Shown: in pieces, positions 9,029 through 17,282 of the stretch | How positions within the stretch are numbered: the stretch's first letter is position 1 | How the letters are laid out: every line of letters starts with the position of its first letter | Source: Candidatus Saccharimonadales bacterium | GTDB taxonomy: Bacteria > Patescibacteriota > Saccharimonadia > Saccharimonadales > UBA10212 | Assembly: GCA_025450575.1 (NCBI GenBank) | Contig: JANWHE010000007.1 | Location: 1-41,294, forward strand | Length of the DNA: 41,294 nt | Reading direction: 5' to 3' | The notes under the pieces: model-generated | Database searches by the model: none | What the model was told of the DNA's origin: nothing | What the model saw: only the letters and a program-made list of their open reading frames with translations | Position numbers and translations under genes: made by a program

Positions 9029-9037
9029 TGGTAATAT
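9029..9037 (+). promoter_or_regulatory. Extended -10 promoter of the 542-residue gene
   Basis: TGG-TAATAT ends 9 nt before the ATG at 9047. A weak TTGCTT lies 17 nt upstream of the -10. No ribosome binding site is present. Confidence 0.5.
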
Positions 9038-9046
9038 ATTGCCGTT

Positions 9047-10675
9047 ATGTCTCCACTTTTCAAGCGACAAGAAACCGTCGTTCCTGAACCTGCAGAATTT
9101 GAACCGGACGCTTTGGTTGCTGACCCGGTATTACCCGAAGCCGCCGAAGCCGTTGCTCAATATCCTATAGGAAGCCAGGAATATTTTATTCTAGCCCGTG
9201 AGGTACAGAAGATGGTCGGCTATTCCAAGGCTACTAACGCTAACGGCATTTTATCTTTAATGCGCGGGACAACCGTTCAGACCATAAACCAAAAAATCGA
9301 CCAGTCCAACATGGACCGCCGCACAAAAAGAGCCATGATAAACAGCGGCCTAGGCGTTAGAGCCGTCGGCGCCGCCCAGGCTTTGGCCCAGTTAATGACC
9401 GAGCCGGGCAGTTATGAGACCGGCAACGTGCAGGACCGTTATGGCTTGGCCACGGCAGCCCTGGCTCCTTACCGCGGACGCATTAGCAGATTGATAAGCG
9501 AAGACGTTATTTATCATGATATTTATCAGGCAGCCGGGAACCTAGAAAAGGACCTGTTGATTTACAGGACTAGGAGCGAATCCTTGGGCGCCCGGCTGGC
9601 AGCTGACTTGGCGGATAACCCTGACGCCAGATACGAACTAGCCAAACTAGTCGCTGGCACCGGCTTTTCTGACACTGACGACGCGCAACTCTCAGATGAA
9701 AAAAACGCTCGCCAGTGGTTGGTAAAACTGCTAAATAGCCCCTACGAAAACAATGGACGGATACTTAGGGCAGTGGTGAAAGAAGCCCAGGACGGTGGCT
9801 ATGACCAATACCTCGCCCTAGAGCTGCTGCAAGGCGCCGGCCGCTCCAATCCGGCCATCAGCAATATGCTGACGCTAGCCGGGATTAGCGGAGAGGCTGA
9901 CGAGGAATCCTATGTGAGACTGGCCGGGGCGGTCGGCTATTGGCCGAAAGAAGCCGCCATCCTTCTGGCAGACGAGCGGGAAGAACTTACGAACGCCATG
10001 AAGCTGGCTTGCGAGGGCGCTAAAGCCGATCTGGCAGCCAAACTCGGTTTGGTATCGGATGGTCTGACCTCGGCTGAACGGTTCAATAAAATGATGGAGA
10101 AGATGATAGACACGGTTTGGGGTGTATCCCGGGCCGCTTTGGCGAACGCCCCGCCCGAAGTTAAAAAGAAACTTCTATCGCCGGCCACGCCAGCTGTAAG
10201 GCAGACGGTCGCTTATAGGCCGACGCCGGAAATTGGCCGAGAAATCAACAATACGGTTAAATTCGTTGATAAAAGCGGCCGCGTCTTTGAAAATGGCTCC
10301 CCGGAATATGAGGAGATGCTGCAGCAGGCTCTCAGCCGGTATAAAGGCACGAAGGAATTCCCGACGGATGTCGCGGCGGCAATCGAATATATCTCACATA
10401 TTGACTTTAGGAGACCGACCGGCCGGGTCGGCTTGGATAAGATTGAAAGCGGCGACTGGATCGTCGAGATGCCGGACGGCCCCAGGCAGCGGCCTTTATA
10501 TAGGTTCAAAGTTCAGGCGGCAGTGGGCATTTCCGCTAAAACCCAGGTTATAAAAGATCATAGGATTATGTTCGCGTTGATAGACAATGATACCGTGGGA
10601 CTGGTGGGAATAGTGCTGCGCCGGGATTTAAACGATTTTCTGAAACGCGCCGGCATCAATACCGCAGCCAAATAA
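9047..10675 (+). CDS. Unrecognised 542-residue protein
   Basis: I do not recognise this family. The first 45 residues are acidic and Pro/Ala/Glu-rich with no signal peptide. Residues of about 50-370 look all-helical, with many Ala/Leu-rich amphipathic helices (for example LGVRAVGAAQALAQLM). A separate C-terminal alpha/beta domain (about 395-540) contains DFRRPTGRVGLDKIESGDWI and ends in strand-rich VGLVGIVLRRDLNDFL. No transmembrane segment or Cys cluster is seen. Codon usage matches the neighbours, so it looks native. It stands where adk and map usually stand, behind its own promoter. Confidence 0.8.
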   Translation: MSPLFKRQETVVPEPAEFEPDALVADPVLPEAAEAVAQYPIGSQEYFILAREVQKMVGYSKATNANGILSLMRGTTVQTINQKIDQSNMDRRTKRAMINSGLGVRAVGAAQALAQLMTEPGSYETGNVQDRYGLATAALAPYRGRISRLISEDVIYHDIYQAAGNLEKDLLIYRTRSESLGARLAADLADNPDARYELAKLVAGTGFSDTDDAQLSDEKNARQWLVKLLNSPYENNGRILRAVVKEAQDGGYDQYLALELLQGAGRSNPAISNMLTLAGISGEADEESYVRLAGAVGYWPKEAAILLADEREELTNAMKLACEGAKADLAAKLGLVSDGLTSAERFNKMMEKMIDTVWGVSRAALANAPPEVKKKLLSPATPAVRQTVAYRPTPEIGREINNTVKFVDKSGRVFENGSPEYEEMLQQALSRYKGTKEFPTDVAAAIEYISHIDFRRPTGRVGLDKIESGDWIVEMPDGPRQRPLYRFKVQAAVGISAKTQVIKDHRIMFALIDNDTVGLVGIVLRRDLNDFLKRAGINTAAK

Positions 10676-10702
10676 CCATATTAAATAGCCATAGCTGGAC
10701 AG

Positions 10703-10711
10703 TGGTAGAAT
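10703..10711 (+). promoter_or_regulatory. Extended -10 promoter of the small membrane gene
   Basis: TGG-TAGAAT ends 6 nt before the ATG at 10718, or 3 nt before the GTG at 10715. The distance favours the ATG as a leaderless start. Confidence 0.5.
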
Positions 10712-10717
10712 AAAGTG

Positions 10718-10978
10718 ATGGAATTTAACTGGTGGGGAGCTGTCGGACTGTTCTTTGCCAGCGCAGCGCTGGAATCGATTTTTGCTTTATACACTTTGGC
10801 GGTTACTAAGAATAAAGCCTTGGAAGCTTCGACCTGGAGCCTGGTGTCTTATTTTCTGCTGGCCCTTGGAATCTTGAACTTCATACACAATAAATGGTAC
10901 GTCATCCCCTTGGCATTAGGTGCATTTTGCGGAACTTTCGCAGTGGTTAAGTGGGAATCCGGCAAAAAGTCCAAATAA
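10718..10978 (+). CDS. Small three-helix membrane protein
   Basis: The 86-residue protein begins [15 protein letters not shown] and has three hydrophobic segments at about residues 7-29, 40-58 and 62-78, with a Lys-rich C-terminus that should be cytoplasmic. No known motif is seen. The track starts at the GTG three bases earlier; the ATG is preferred because of its distance from the -10 box. It lies between the 542-residue gene and infA. Function is unknown; a small transport or scaffold role cannot be tested from sequence. Confidence 0.7.
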   Translation: MEFNWWGAVGLFFASAALESIFALYTLAVTKNKALEASTWSLVSYFLLALGILNFIHNKWYVIPLALGAFCGTFAVVKWESGKKSK

Positions 10979-10982
10979 CCCC

Positions 10983-11011
10983 TTGCAGACCCTTGTAGAA
11001 TTTGCTACAAT
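10983..11011 (+). promoter_or_regulatory. infA operon promoter with palindrome over the -10
   Basis: TTGCAG, then 17 nt, then TACAAT gives a plausible promoter whose transcript would start about 10 nt before the infA ATG. TTGTAG (10993-10998) and CTACAA (11005-11010) form a perfect 6-bp inverted repeat that overlaps the -10 box, a layout suited to an operator. Confidence 0.5.
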
Positions 11012-11027
11012 TACTTCGTTATATTTT

Positions 11028-11249
11028 ATGGCGAAGGATAAAGAGGTCATCGAGCTGGCGGGTACCGTCGTAGAGGCGCTGCCTGGCACCCAGTTTCGAG
11101 TAGAACTTGAAAACGGCCATCGAATCATAGCTCATGTCGCCGGACGCATGCGGAAACACTACATCCGCCTGGTGCCCGGAGACCGCGTTAAGGTAGAATT
11201 GACTCCTTACGATCTGACGAAGGGTCGGATAACTTACCGCGAAAACTAA
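11028..11249 (+). CDS. infA: Translation initiation factor IF-1
   Basis: The ORF track begins at 10920, but the homologous region starts at the ATG at 11028, giving 73 residues: [20 protein letters not shown], then RVELENGH and [18 protein letters not shown]. This is a single S1-like OB fold of standard IF-1 length. IF-1 binds the 30S A site during initiation. No Shine-Dalgarno is seen, and the predicted leader is very short. infA-rpmJ-rpsM-rpsK-rpsD-rpoA is the usual bacterial order. Confidence 0.96.
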   Translation: MAKDKEVIELAGTVVEALPGTQFRVELENGHRIIAHVAGRMRKHYIRLVPGDRVKVELTPYDLTKGRITYREN

Positions 11250-11296
11250 TTAATCTAAGTGCAGTGTGTCACTACCTGTAAAAGGAGATGATCCGG

Positions 11297-11413
11297 ATGA
11301 AAGTCCGTGCCAGCGTCAAAAAAATCAGCCCCGATGATAAGATTGTCCGCCGCAAAGGGCGCGTCTATGTCATTAACAAGATGAAACCCAAGCATAAGCA
11401 GAGGCAAGGTTAG
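11297..11413 (+). CDS. rpmJ: 50S ribosomal protein L36, cysteine-free form
   Basis: This 38-residue gene is too short for the ORF track. The ATG at 11297 follows AAAGGAG by 9 nt. The protein begins [11 protein letters not shown] and ends [11 protein letters not shown], the L36 signature. The zinc ribbon of canonical L36 (CxxC, then C and H) is lost: the CxxC position reads SPDD. It is therefore the zinc-independent type. rpsM follows after 3 nt. Confidence 0.95.
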   Translation: MKVRASVKKISPDDKIVRRKGRVYVINKMKPKHKQRQG

Positions 11414-11416
11414 TTT

Positions 11417-11803
11417 ATGGCCCGAATTTCCGGCGTAACCATTCCAGACAACAAGCAGGTTCAGATTGCCCTGACTTATATCTATGGGATCGGGCCAAAA
11501 ACTAGCGCCGACATCCTGACCGAAGCCCGGATCGAGCCGACCGTCCGCGTCAAGAACCTAAACGACGGCGAAATCTCCAAATTACAGGACATCATTACCG
11601 CTAATTACACCACCGAGGGCGAGCTGCAGCGGGTCGTCAACGGCAATATTAAGCGTCTGCGGGACATCAACGCTTACCGGGGTCTGCGCCACAAGAACAA
11701 CCTGCCCAGCCGCGGCCAGCGCACCAAGACCAACGCCCGCACTAGGCGAGGCAAGAAACTGACTGTCGGCGGTACGGCGAAGAAGGCGCCAAGTAAGACT
11801 TAA
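11417..11803 (+). CDS. rpsM: 30S ribosomal protein S13
   Basis: The 128 residues start MARISGVTIPDNKQVQIALTYIYGIG and contain LRHKNNLPSRGQRTKTNARTRRG, both S13 signatures. S13 contacts P-site tRNA and forms intersubunit bridges B1a and B1b. The tail is basic. There is no visible Shine-Dalgarno before the ATG, which lies 3 nt after rpmJ. Confidence 0.97.
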   Translation: MARISGVTIPDNKQVQIALTYIYGIGPKTSADILTEARIEPTVRVKNLNDGEISKLQDIITANYTTEGELQRVVNGNIKRLRDINAYRGLRHKNNLPSRGQRTKTNARTRRGKKLTVGGTAKKAPSKT

Positions 11804-11814
11804 GAGGACTAAAT

Positions 11815-12288
11815 ATGGCAGAAGCAGTTATAGACGAAAAAGAGAATTTGGAAGCCGCCCAGGCTGAAGGCGAGCAGCCGGCCGAGCAGACAGCCGCCGC
11901 GCCGGCAGCTGCCCCGAAACGCAAGAAAAACAAGCGGACGGTCAGCGAAGGCCACATCCACGTGCTGGCGACCTTCAATAATACCCTTATCACTATTACC
12001 GATACCAAAGGCAATACCCTGAGCACCGGCAGCGCCGGCGCCGCCGGATTCCGCGGCAGCAAGAAGGGCACGGCGTACGCTGCCCAGGTAGCCGCCGAAA
12101 AGGCTATCGAGACTGCCAAACAGAACTACGGGCTGACTAAGGCCGACGTATTCGTCAAAGGCGTAGGCCTGGGCCGTGACGCGGCTGTGCGCACCCTGAT
12201 AAACCAGAAAATCCAGATAGAGAACATCAAGGACATCACGGGCATACCGCACGGCGGCGTCCGCCCCAGGAAGGCTAAGAGGAACTAG
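11815..12288 (+). CDS. rpsK: 30S ribosomal protein S11 with N-terminal extension
   Basis: The core S11 begins near residue 40 (GHIHVLATFNNTLITITD) and ends PHGGVRPRKAKRN. The first 40 residues are an acidic then Ala/Pro-rich extension with a basic KRKKNK end, not found in standard S11 of about 128 residues. S11 forms the platform of the 30S subunit with S18 and S6. An AGAGGA lies upstream of the ATG. Confidence 0.96.
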   Translation: MAEAVIDEKENLEAAQAEGEQPAEQTAAAPAAAPKRKKNKRTVSEGHIHVLATFNNTLITITDTKGNTLSTGSAGAAGFRGSKKGTAYAAQVAAEKAIETAKQNYGLTKADVFVKGVGLGRDAAVRTLINQKIQIENIKDITGIPHGGVRPRKAKRN

Positions 12289-12290
12289 TC

Positions 12291-12908
12291 ATGGCTAGAG
12301 AATCACGACCAATTGTTAAACTATCCCGCCGCGAAGGCTACGCCCTGCACCCTAAAGCCCATAAAGCCCTGGTTAAGCGCAGCGGACCTCCAGGCCAGCA
12401 GGGCACCTATAGCGGTCGTAGCAAGTCCAGCCAGTATTCCCTGCAGCTGCGCGAGAAACAGAAGGTGAAGCGCCTCTATGGGCTTTTAGAGAGGCAATTC
12501 TCCAAGCTGATGGAAGAAGCCAGCCGGACCCGCGGCCAATCCGGCACTACCCTGCTGGAATTTTTAGAGCGCCGCTTGGACAATGTCATTTACCGGGCCG
12601 GTTTCGCACCCAGCCGTAATGCCGCCCGCCAGCTGGCCACTCACGGTCATTTTATGCTGAACGGCAAGCGCGTGGACGTGCCGTCCATCAGGCTGAAAGC
12701 CGGCGATAAGCTGGTCCTGCGCGATGCCAGCAAGAAGAACGAGTACTTCAAGCAGATAGACGAACTTAGTCCGGCTCCCGGCAACCTGCCCGGCTGGATA
12801 AAGGTCAACCGCAAGCAGTTTTCAGTAGAGGTTACAGGCAACCCATCGCGTGATGACGCCGAACCTGATATCAAAGAACAACTAATCGTAGAGTACTACT
12901 CACGCTAG
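12291..12908 (+). CDS. rpsD: 30S ribosomal protein S4, cysteine-free form
   Basis: This is a 205-residue S4. The S4 RNA-binding domain is seen around residues 95-155, with LERRLDNVIYRAGFAPSRNAARQL, and the protein ends IKEQLIVEYYSR. The N-terminal domain lacks the four cysteines of zinc-binding S4 types. S4 nucleates 30S assembly. It starts 2 nt after rpsK. Confidence 0.97.
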   Translation: MARESRPIVKLSRREGYALHPKAHKALVKRSGPPGQQGTYSGRSKSSQYSLQLREKQKVKRLYGLLERQFSKLMEEASRTRGQSGTTLLEFLERRLDNVIYRAGFAPSRNAARQLATHGHFMLNGKRVDVPSIRLKAGDKLVLRDASKKNEYFKQIDELSPAPGNLPGWIKVNRKQFSVEVTGNPSRDDAEPDIKEQLIVEYYSR

Positions 12909-12931
12909 TACTGAAGATAGGAGATACATAA

Positions 12932-13879
12932 ATGAGTAAACTAATCCAGTCCCCGGCGCTTTCCAGTGTCACGGACCACAGCCCCACCAGCGCGACTTTC
13001 ACCGTCGAGCCACTGCACCCCGGCTATGGCATGACGCTGGGCAACAGTTTGCGCCGCGTCCTGTTATCAAGCATTGCCGGCGCTGCCGTGACCGGCTTTA
13101 GGATTAACGGCATCAGCCACGAATTTACCACAGTCAAAGGTGTCAAAGAAGACGTGGTCCAGATTATGCTGAACCTTAAAGGCATCCGTTTCCGCGTTTT
13201 TTCCGACGAGCCCCAGACACTGACCCTCACAAAAAAAGGCAAAGGTGTCGTTAAGGCCAAGGACCTGGAGTTGAACGCCGACGTAGAGGTGGTCAACCCT
13301 AACCAAGTTATCTGTACTATCGATGACGACAAGGCTAACGTAAACATGGAGCTGACCGTCGAGACCGGCCGTGGCTATCAAGCGCTGGACGAGACCGGCT
13401 CCGGCCGCACCATCAGTGACATGATTATGCTGGACGCTCTATACACTCCTGTTATGCGAGTCCGCTACAAAGTCGAGAATACCCGTGTAGGCACCCGTAC
13501 CGATCTGGACCGCCTGTTGTTAACAGTCGATACCGACGGTTCGATCACGCCGCGCGACGCCTTTGAGGAAGCCGCTGCTATCTTAGTCAACCAGTACACG
13601 GCGCTGGCTGGCCAGACCCGCGTGGAAACCATGCCGACGCCCAAGAGCGAAGCCGGCGAAGAAGGCATAATCAGCGACGGCGACGAGCCGGCCGAACTAA
13701 TGACTTCGATCGAAGACCTTAACTTAAGCGCCCGGACGACCAACGCCCTCATCAATAACGACATCCACACCATCAAGGACCTGCTGAGCCTGTCCGAAGC
13801 CGAATTGCGCGACCTGAAAGGCTTTGGCAACAAAGCTTTAGACGAAGTCAAAGAAAAAATGGCGGAACTGGAGCTTTAG
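12932..13879 (+). CDS. rpoA: RNA polymerase alpha subunit
   Basis: The 315-residue protein has the alpha N-terminal domain with EPLHPGYGMTLGNSLRRVLL (dimerisation region) and a C-terminal domain with SIEDLNLSARTTNALINNDI and LKGFGNKALDEVKEKM, the helix-hairpin-helix part that binds UP elements and activators. A retained alpha-CTD means classical activator contacts are possible, which bears on the CRP-like site at 26211. TAGGAGATACATAA precedes the ATG. Confidence 0.98.
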   Translation: MSKLIQSPALSSVTDHSPTSATFTVEPLHPGYGMTLGNSLRRVLLSSIAGAAVTGFRINGISHEFTTVKGVKEDVVQIMLNLKGIRFRVFSDEPQTLTLTKKGKGVVKAKDLELNADVEVVNPNQVICTIDDDKANVNMELTVETGRGYQALDETGSGRTISDMIMLDALYTPVMRVRYKVENTRVGTRTDLDRLLLTVDTDGSITPRDAFEEAAAILVNQYTALAGQTRVETMPTPKSEAGEEGIISDGDEPAELMTSIEDLNLSARTTNALINNDIHTIKDLLSLSEAELRDLKGFGNKALDEVKEKMAELEL

Positions 13880-13888
13880 GAGACAATA

Positions 13889-14353
13889 ATGCATCGCCAC
13901 GGATACAAAGGCCGCAAATTCGGCCGCGAGACCGACCAGCGCAAGGCCCTTATAAAAGGCCTGGCTGATTCGCTGGTGCTGCGCGAATCCATCGAGACGA
14001 CTCTGCCTAAAGCCAAAGAAGTCCTGATGTACACCGAAAAACTGATTACCAAAGCTAAAAAAGGCGGCCTGCATAACCGCCGCCAGGTGATCTCTGGCTT
14101 ATCGACGCTGGAAGCAGCCCATAAACTGGTGGATGATATCGCCCCTAAGCTTGGCGGGCGCCCCAGCGGCCACCTGCGCATCGAAAAGACCGACATGCGC
14201 CGCGGCGACTCCACCCAGATGGCCAAAGTCAGTTTCGTGGACGACCTGGCAAAGAAAGCTCCGGCCAGGGTCGAAAAACCGGCGCCGGCTAAGACCGCCC
14301 GAACGCCAAAAGCCGCCAAACCGGCGGCCAAGGCCAAGAAAGAGGCTAAATAA
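13889..14353 (+). CDS. rplQ: 50S ribosomal protein L17 with Ala/Lys tail
   Basis: MHRHGYKGRKFGRETDQRKAL and the RRGDSTQMAKVSF segment identify L17. The family core is about 115 residues; here a Pro/Ala/Lys-rich tail extends it to 154. L17 lies near the exit tunnel. The stop overlaps the rplM start (TAATG). The track's 294-residue minus-strand ORF across this gene and rplM is a shadow. Confidence 0.96.
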   Translation: MHRHGYKGRKFGRETDQRKALIKGLADSLVLRESIETTLPKAKEVLMYTEKLITKAKKGGLHNRRQVISGLSTLEAAHKLVDDIAPKLGGRPSGHLRIEKTDMRRGDSTQMAKVSFVDDLAKKAPARVEKPAPAKTARTPKAAKPAAKAKKEAK

Positions 14354-14793
14354 TGAAGACTTATAGCCAGAAGCCAACCGAAGTCATCCGCAAATGGTAT
14401 GTCCTGGACGCCTCGACGGCGCCTTTCGGCCGGGTGGCAACAACGGCCGCCGGCCTTTTGCTGGGCAAAGGCAAGCCGACCGTCACGCCGCACACCGACG
14501 GCGGCGACTACGTGATTATCATCAACGCCGGCAGTTTGGTAGCCACCGGCGGCAAGGAAGATAAGAAAATCTATTACCGCCACAGCGGTTTCCCGGGCGG
14601 ACTGTATTCGCGCACTCTGGCCGAACAGCAGCTTCAGGACCCGACCAAAGCTATCTATAAAGCTGTCCGCGGTATGCTGCCCGATAACAAGCTGCGTCCC
14701 GGGCGCCTGGAACGCCTTAAGATTTACGAAGGCGCCGACCACAATCATAATGCCCAGCAACCGGAAACCTTATCCGTGAAAGGAATCAAATAA
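14353..14793 (+). CDS. rplM: 50S ribosomal protein L13
   Basis: The 146-residue L13 has the WYVLDASTAPFGRVAT opening, GDYVIIINA, the KIYYRHSGFPGG segment and the AVRGMLPDNKLR motif. L13 is an early 50S assembly protein. It is coupled to rplQ by a one-base overlap and to rpsI with no gap, the usual L13-S9 pair. Confidence 0.98.
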   Translation: MKTYSQKPTEVIRKWYVLDASTAPFGRVATTAAGLLLGKGKPTVTPHTDGGDYVIIINAGSLVATGGKEDKKIYYRHSGFPGGLYSRTLAEQQLQDPTKAIYKAVRGMLPDNKLRPGRLERLKIYEGADHNHNAQQPETLSVKGIK

Positions 14794-15195
14794 ATGGCAT
14801 CCAGCAATTATTTCTACGGCCTCGGCCGCCGCAAAAGCGCCACCGCCCGTGTCCGCGTACTATCCGGCAAGGGAGAGATAAAGATCAACGACAAAGCCGC
14901 CGCCGACTACTTTGACGGCAGCAAAGGTCTGGTATCGGAGCTCACCCGGCCATTTAACGTATTAGAGCTGGATCCCGAAAAGTACACCGTCACCGCCAAG
15001 GTCGCCGGCGGCGGCCACGCCAGCCAAGTGGACGCTATCCGCTTAGGCATCGCCAAAGCTCTAGTGGAAATCAACGAAGATTTCCGCGGCACTTTGCGTC
15101 GCGCCGAACTACTGGGCCGCGACCCGCGCGAAAAAGAGCGCAAGAAATTCGGCCTAAAGGGCGCCCGCAAACAGCGCCAGTTCACCAAGCGTTAA
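14794..15195 (+). CDS. rpsI: 30S ribosomal protein S9
   Basis: The 133 residues contain YGLGRRKSATARVRV, VAGGGHASQVDAIRLGIAKAL and end RKQRQFTKR, the conserved tail that reaches the P-site tRNA. It is the last ribosomal gene of the superoperon and is followed 7 nt later by an intrinsic terminator. Confidence 0.98.
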   Translation: MASSNYFYGLGRRKSATARVRVLSGKGEIKINDKAAADYFDGSKGLVSELTRPFNVLELDPEKYTVTAKVAGGGHASQVDAIRLGIAKALVEINEDFRGTLRRAELLGRDPREKERKKFGLKGARKQRQFTKR

Positions 15196-15202
15196 ACAAA
15201 AG

Positions 15203-15225
15203 ACCGCTCCGCAAGGGGCGGTTTT
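15203..15225 (+). terminator. Intrinsic terminator after rpsI
   Basis: ACCGCTCC-GCAA-GGGGCGGT forms an 8-bp stem with one G-U pair and a 4-nt loop, followed by a short T-run. It closes the alpha operon just before the trpS promoter. Confidence 0.8.
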
Positions 15226-15229
15226 AAGA

Positions 15230-15235
15230 TATAAT
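15230..15235 (+). promoter_or_regulatory. trpS promoter -10 box, near-leaderless
   Basis: TATAAT ends 9 nt before the ATG at 15245 (6 nt before the GTG at 15242). No Shine-Dalgarno is present. Confidence 0.6.
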
Positions 15236-15244
15236 CGAACAGTG

Positions 15245-16402
15245 ATGAGTAAAGAAGTCATCCTGACCGGTATCAGAGCCAATAACGACCTCCATATAGG
15301 TAATTATTTCGGAGCGCTTTTGCCTATGGTCGACATGGCCAAGAATCGTTCTGGTGAATACCAGATAAACCTGTTCGTGCCGGACCTGCACAGCTTTACC
15401 ACGCCTATCGACCACGCCAAGTTATATGAACAAACCATGCACAATCTGAAGATTTTCGCGGCGGCTGGACTGCCACTGGACAACCCAGATATCCATATTT
15501 ATCGCCAAAGCTACATCCCGGCCCACAGTGAGATGACCTGGATCTTAGATTGCTTCACCGGCTTCGGTGAAATGCTAAGAATGACACAATTTAAAGACAA
15601 ATCCAGAATCGGAAAGGCAAAAAGTACTCTAAAAAATATCACAGATGAGAATCAAGTAGCTTCAATAGCTGAGGTGCACGGTTTCCCTGTCGATTATATA
15701 GAGGCTGAAAATGAATTGAACGAAATATTGTTTAATGCAAAAAACGAAAGAGTTTCTGTTGGTCTTTATAACTACCCGGTCTTGATGGCGGCGGATATTC
15801 TTCTATATGGCGCCAAATACGTTCCGGTCGGCGACGACCAGTCCCAGCACTTGGAGTTTACCCGCGATATCGCCCAGCGCCTGAACCAAAGATTCAATCA
15901 AGAGTTATTCAAGATTCCAGAACCGGTCGCCAAACAGCATGAATTCTTCGGTAAGGACCAGGGCCTGCGCATCAAGGATTTAGTCGACCCTAAGAAGAAG
16001 ATGAGCAAAAGCGACGACAGCGGCAAGGGCGTGATATTCATGGGTGATAATCCAGATGAAGCCGCCAAAAAGATTATGAGTGCCACCACCGACAGCGAAT
16101 CAGCAGTCGGCAGTCCTACTATGGACGAACGGCCCGGCGTCGCCAATCTGCTGCAGATCCTAAAATTACTCAAACCGGACGCTCCCGACGCCAGCGCAAT
16201 GAATTATAGCGAATTCAAAGGTTTGGTAGCTGGCGCGGTCAAGGAATTCTTGGCGGACTTCCAGTCCAAACTGGCTCAAGTCGACGAATCCGCTATATTA
16301 GCCAAGCTGGCTGAGGATGAGGCCAAGATGACCGAAGACGCCGGCAAGACACTATATAAAGTCCAGCAGGCTGTCGGCCTGCGCCCATCTGACGTAAAAT
16401 AG
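15245..16402 (+). CDS. trpS: Tryptophan-tRNA ligase
   Basis: A class I aminoacyl-tRNA synthetase charging tRNA-Trp (gene at 26300). The ATP-binding HIGH-type motif is HIGN at residues 17-20 and the KMSKS loop is exact at about 252-256. The YPVLMAADILLYGA and VGDDQSQHLEFTRDIA blocks are typical. The total of 385 residues exceeds the usual 330. A segment of about 45 residues (roughly 119-165, from RIGKAKSTL to FNAKNER) lies between MTQFKDKS and VSVGLYNYPVL, which are nearly adjacent in family members I know. Its DNA is markedly AT-richer. The track starts at GTG 15242; the ATG is preferred from its distance to the -10 box. Confidence 0.93.
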   Translation: MSKEVILTGIRANNDLHIGNYFGALLPMVDMAKNRSGEYQINLFVPDLHSFTTPIDHAKLYEQTMHNLKIFAAAGLPLDNPDIHIYRQSYIPAHSEMTWILDCFTGFGEMLRMTQFKDKSRIGKAKSTLKNITDENQVASIAEVHGFPVDYIEAENELNEILFNAKNERVSVGLYNYPVLMAADILLYGAKYVPVGDDQSQHLEFTRDIAQRLNQRFNQELFKIPEPVAKQHEFFGKDQGLRIKDLVDPKKKMSKSDDSGKGVIFMGDNPDEAAKKIMSATTDSESAVGSPTMDERPGVANLLQILKLLKPDAPDASAMNYSEFKGLVAGAVKEFLADFQSKLAQVDESAILAKLAEDEAKMTEDAGKTLYKVQQAVGLRPSDVK

Positions 16403-16406
16403 AAGG

Positions 16407-17282
16407 ATGAAGGAGTTTTCTGTCGGTCCGGACCAGGCGGGCCAGCGCCTGGATGTTTTCGTGGCTACCCAATACCCGCAGTTTACGCGTTCATCACTTC
16501 ATAGCATGTTCAAAAATGACCATATACTGGTTGGAGGACAGCCCCAAAAAGCCGGATATAAGCTGAAAGCGATAGATATCGTAGTAGTTAATAATGATTT
16601 GCTGATGTCTGAACCGCCGGAAATTAAGCTGCCGGTCATTTACGAAGACGAAAGTGTAATGGTTATCGATAAGCCGGCCGGTATCCTGACGCACTCCAAA
16701 GGCACTTGGAATAACGAGGCGACGGTCGCCAGTTTTATAAAAAATAAGATCAAAGATGAGCAGCTGCAGGGCAACCGGGCCGGGATAGTCCACCGCCTGG
16801 ACCGCCATACCAGCGGAGTGATGATCACGGCTAAGACCAATGAGGCCTTAAAGCAGCTGCAGAAACAGTTCTCGCAGCGCAAGACCAAAAAAACCTACAT
16901 AGCGGTGGTGGAGGGTAATTTGGAGCCGGCCGAAGCCGTCATCGAGGCGCCGATTACCCGTAATCCCAAAAGACCCCAGACTTTTATTGTCAGCGCCAAC
17001 GGCAAGCCGGCGGTTACGAATTATAAAAAACTGAAAGATTTTGAACGCGGCGGCCAGGTTTATTCATTGGCGGAGCTCAAGCCGCAGACCGGCCGGACCC
17101 ATCAGCTGCGGGTACATATGGCTTATATCGGGCACCCGATAGTCGGCGACCGGGTATATGGCCAAGCCGCGGACGGAATGCTGCTGCATGCCAAATCTCT
17201 GGAGCTGACGCTGCCGGGCGGCGCCAGGAAGACTTTTGAATCTGAATTGCCTAGCAGAATTAAGGAGTTCGCCGGCCTATGA
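16407..17282 (+). CDS. RluA-family pseudouridine synthase (RluD-like)
   Basis: The 291-residue enzyme has an N-terminal S4-like RNA-binding domain (GQRLDVFVATQYPQFTRSS) and a catalytic domain with GIVHRLDRHTSGVMI, where the Asp of RLDR is the nucleophile. LKPQTGRTHQLRVHMAYIGHPIVGD is the conserved RluA-family end. It converts uridines in rRNA, probably 23S, to pseudouridine; RluD, RluC or another specificity cannot be told from sequence. It starts 4 nt after trpS and overlaps the next gene by ATGA. Confidence 0.9.
   Translation: MKEFSVGPDQAGQRLDVFVATQYPQFTRSSLHSMFKNDHILVGGQPQKAGYKLKAIDIVVVNNDLLMSEPPEIKLPVIYEDESVMVIDKPAGILTHSKGTWNNEATVASFIKNKIKDEQLQGNRAGIVHRLDRHTSGVMITAKTNEALKQLQKQFSQRKTKKTYIAVVEGNLEPAEAVIEAPITRNPKRPQTFIVSANGKPAVTNYKKLKDFERGGQVYSLAELKPQTGRTHQLRVHMAYIGHPIVGDRVYGQAADGMLLHAKSLELTLPGGARKTFESELPSRIKEFAGL

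Noticed and set aside
13876-14760. 294-residue minus-strand ORF opposite rplQ and rplM
   Set aside because: Fully antisense to two conserved genes with clear signatures; low-complexity Ala/Gly content is typical of a shadow frame.
15601-15770. Intein or mobile element in trpS
   Set aside because: The extra segment is only about 45 residues, far below intein size, and lacks splice-junction Cys/Ser and His-Asn motifs or inverted repeats.
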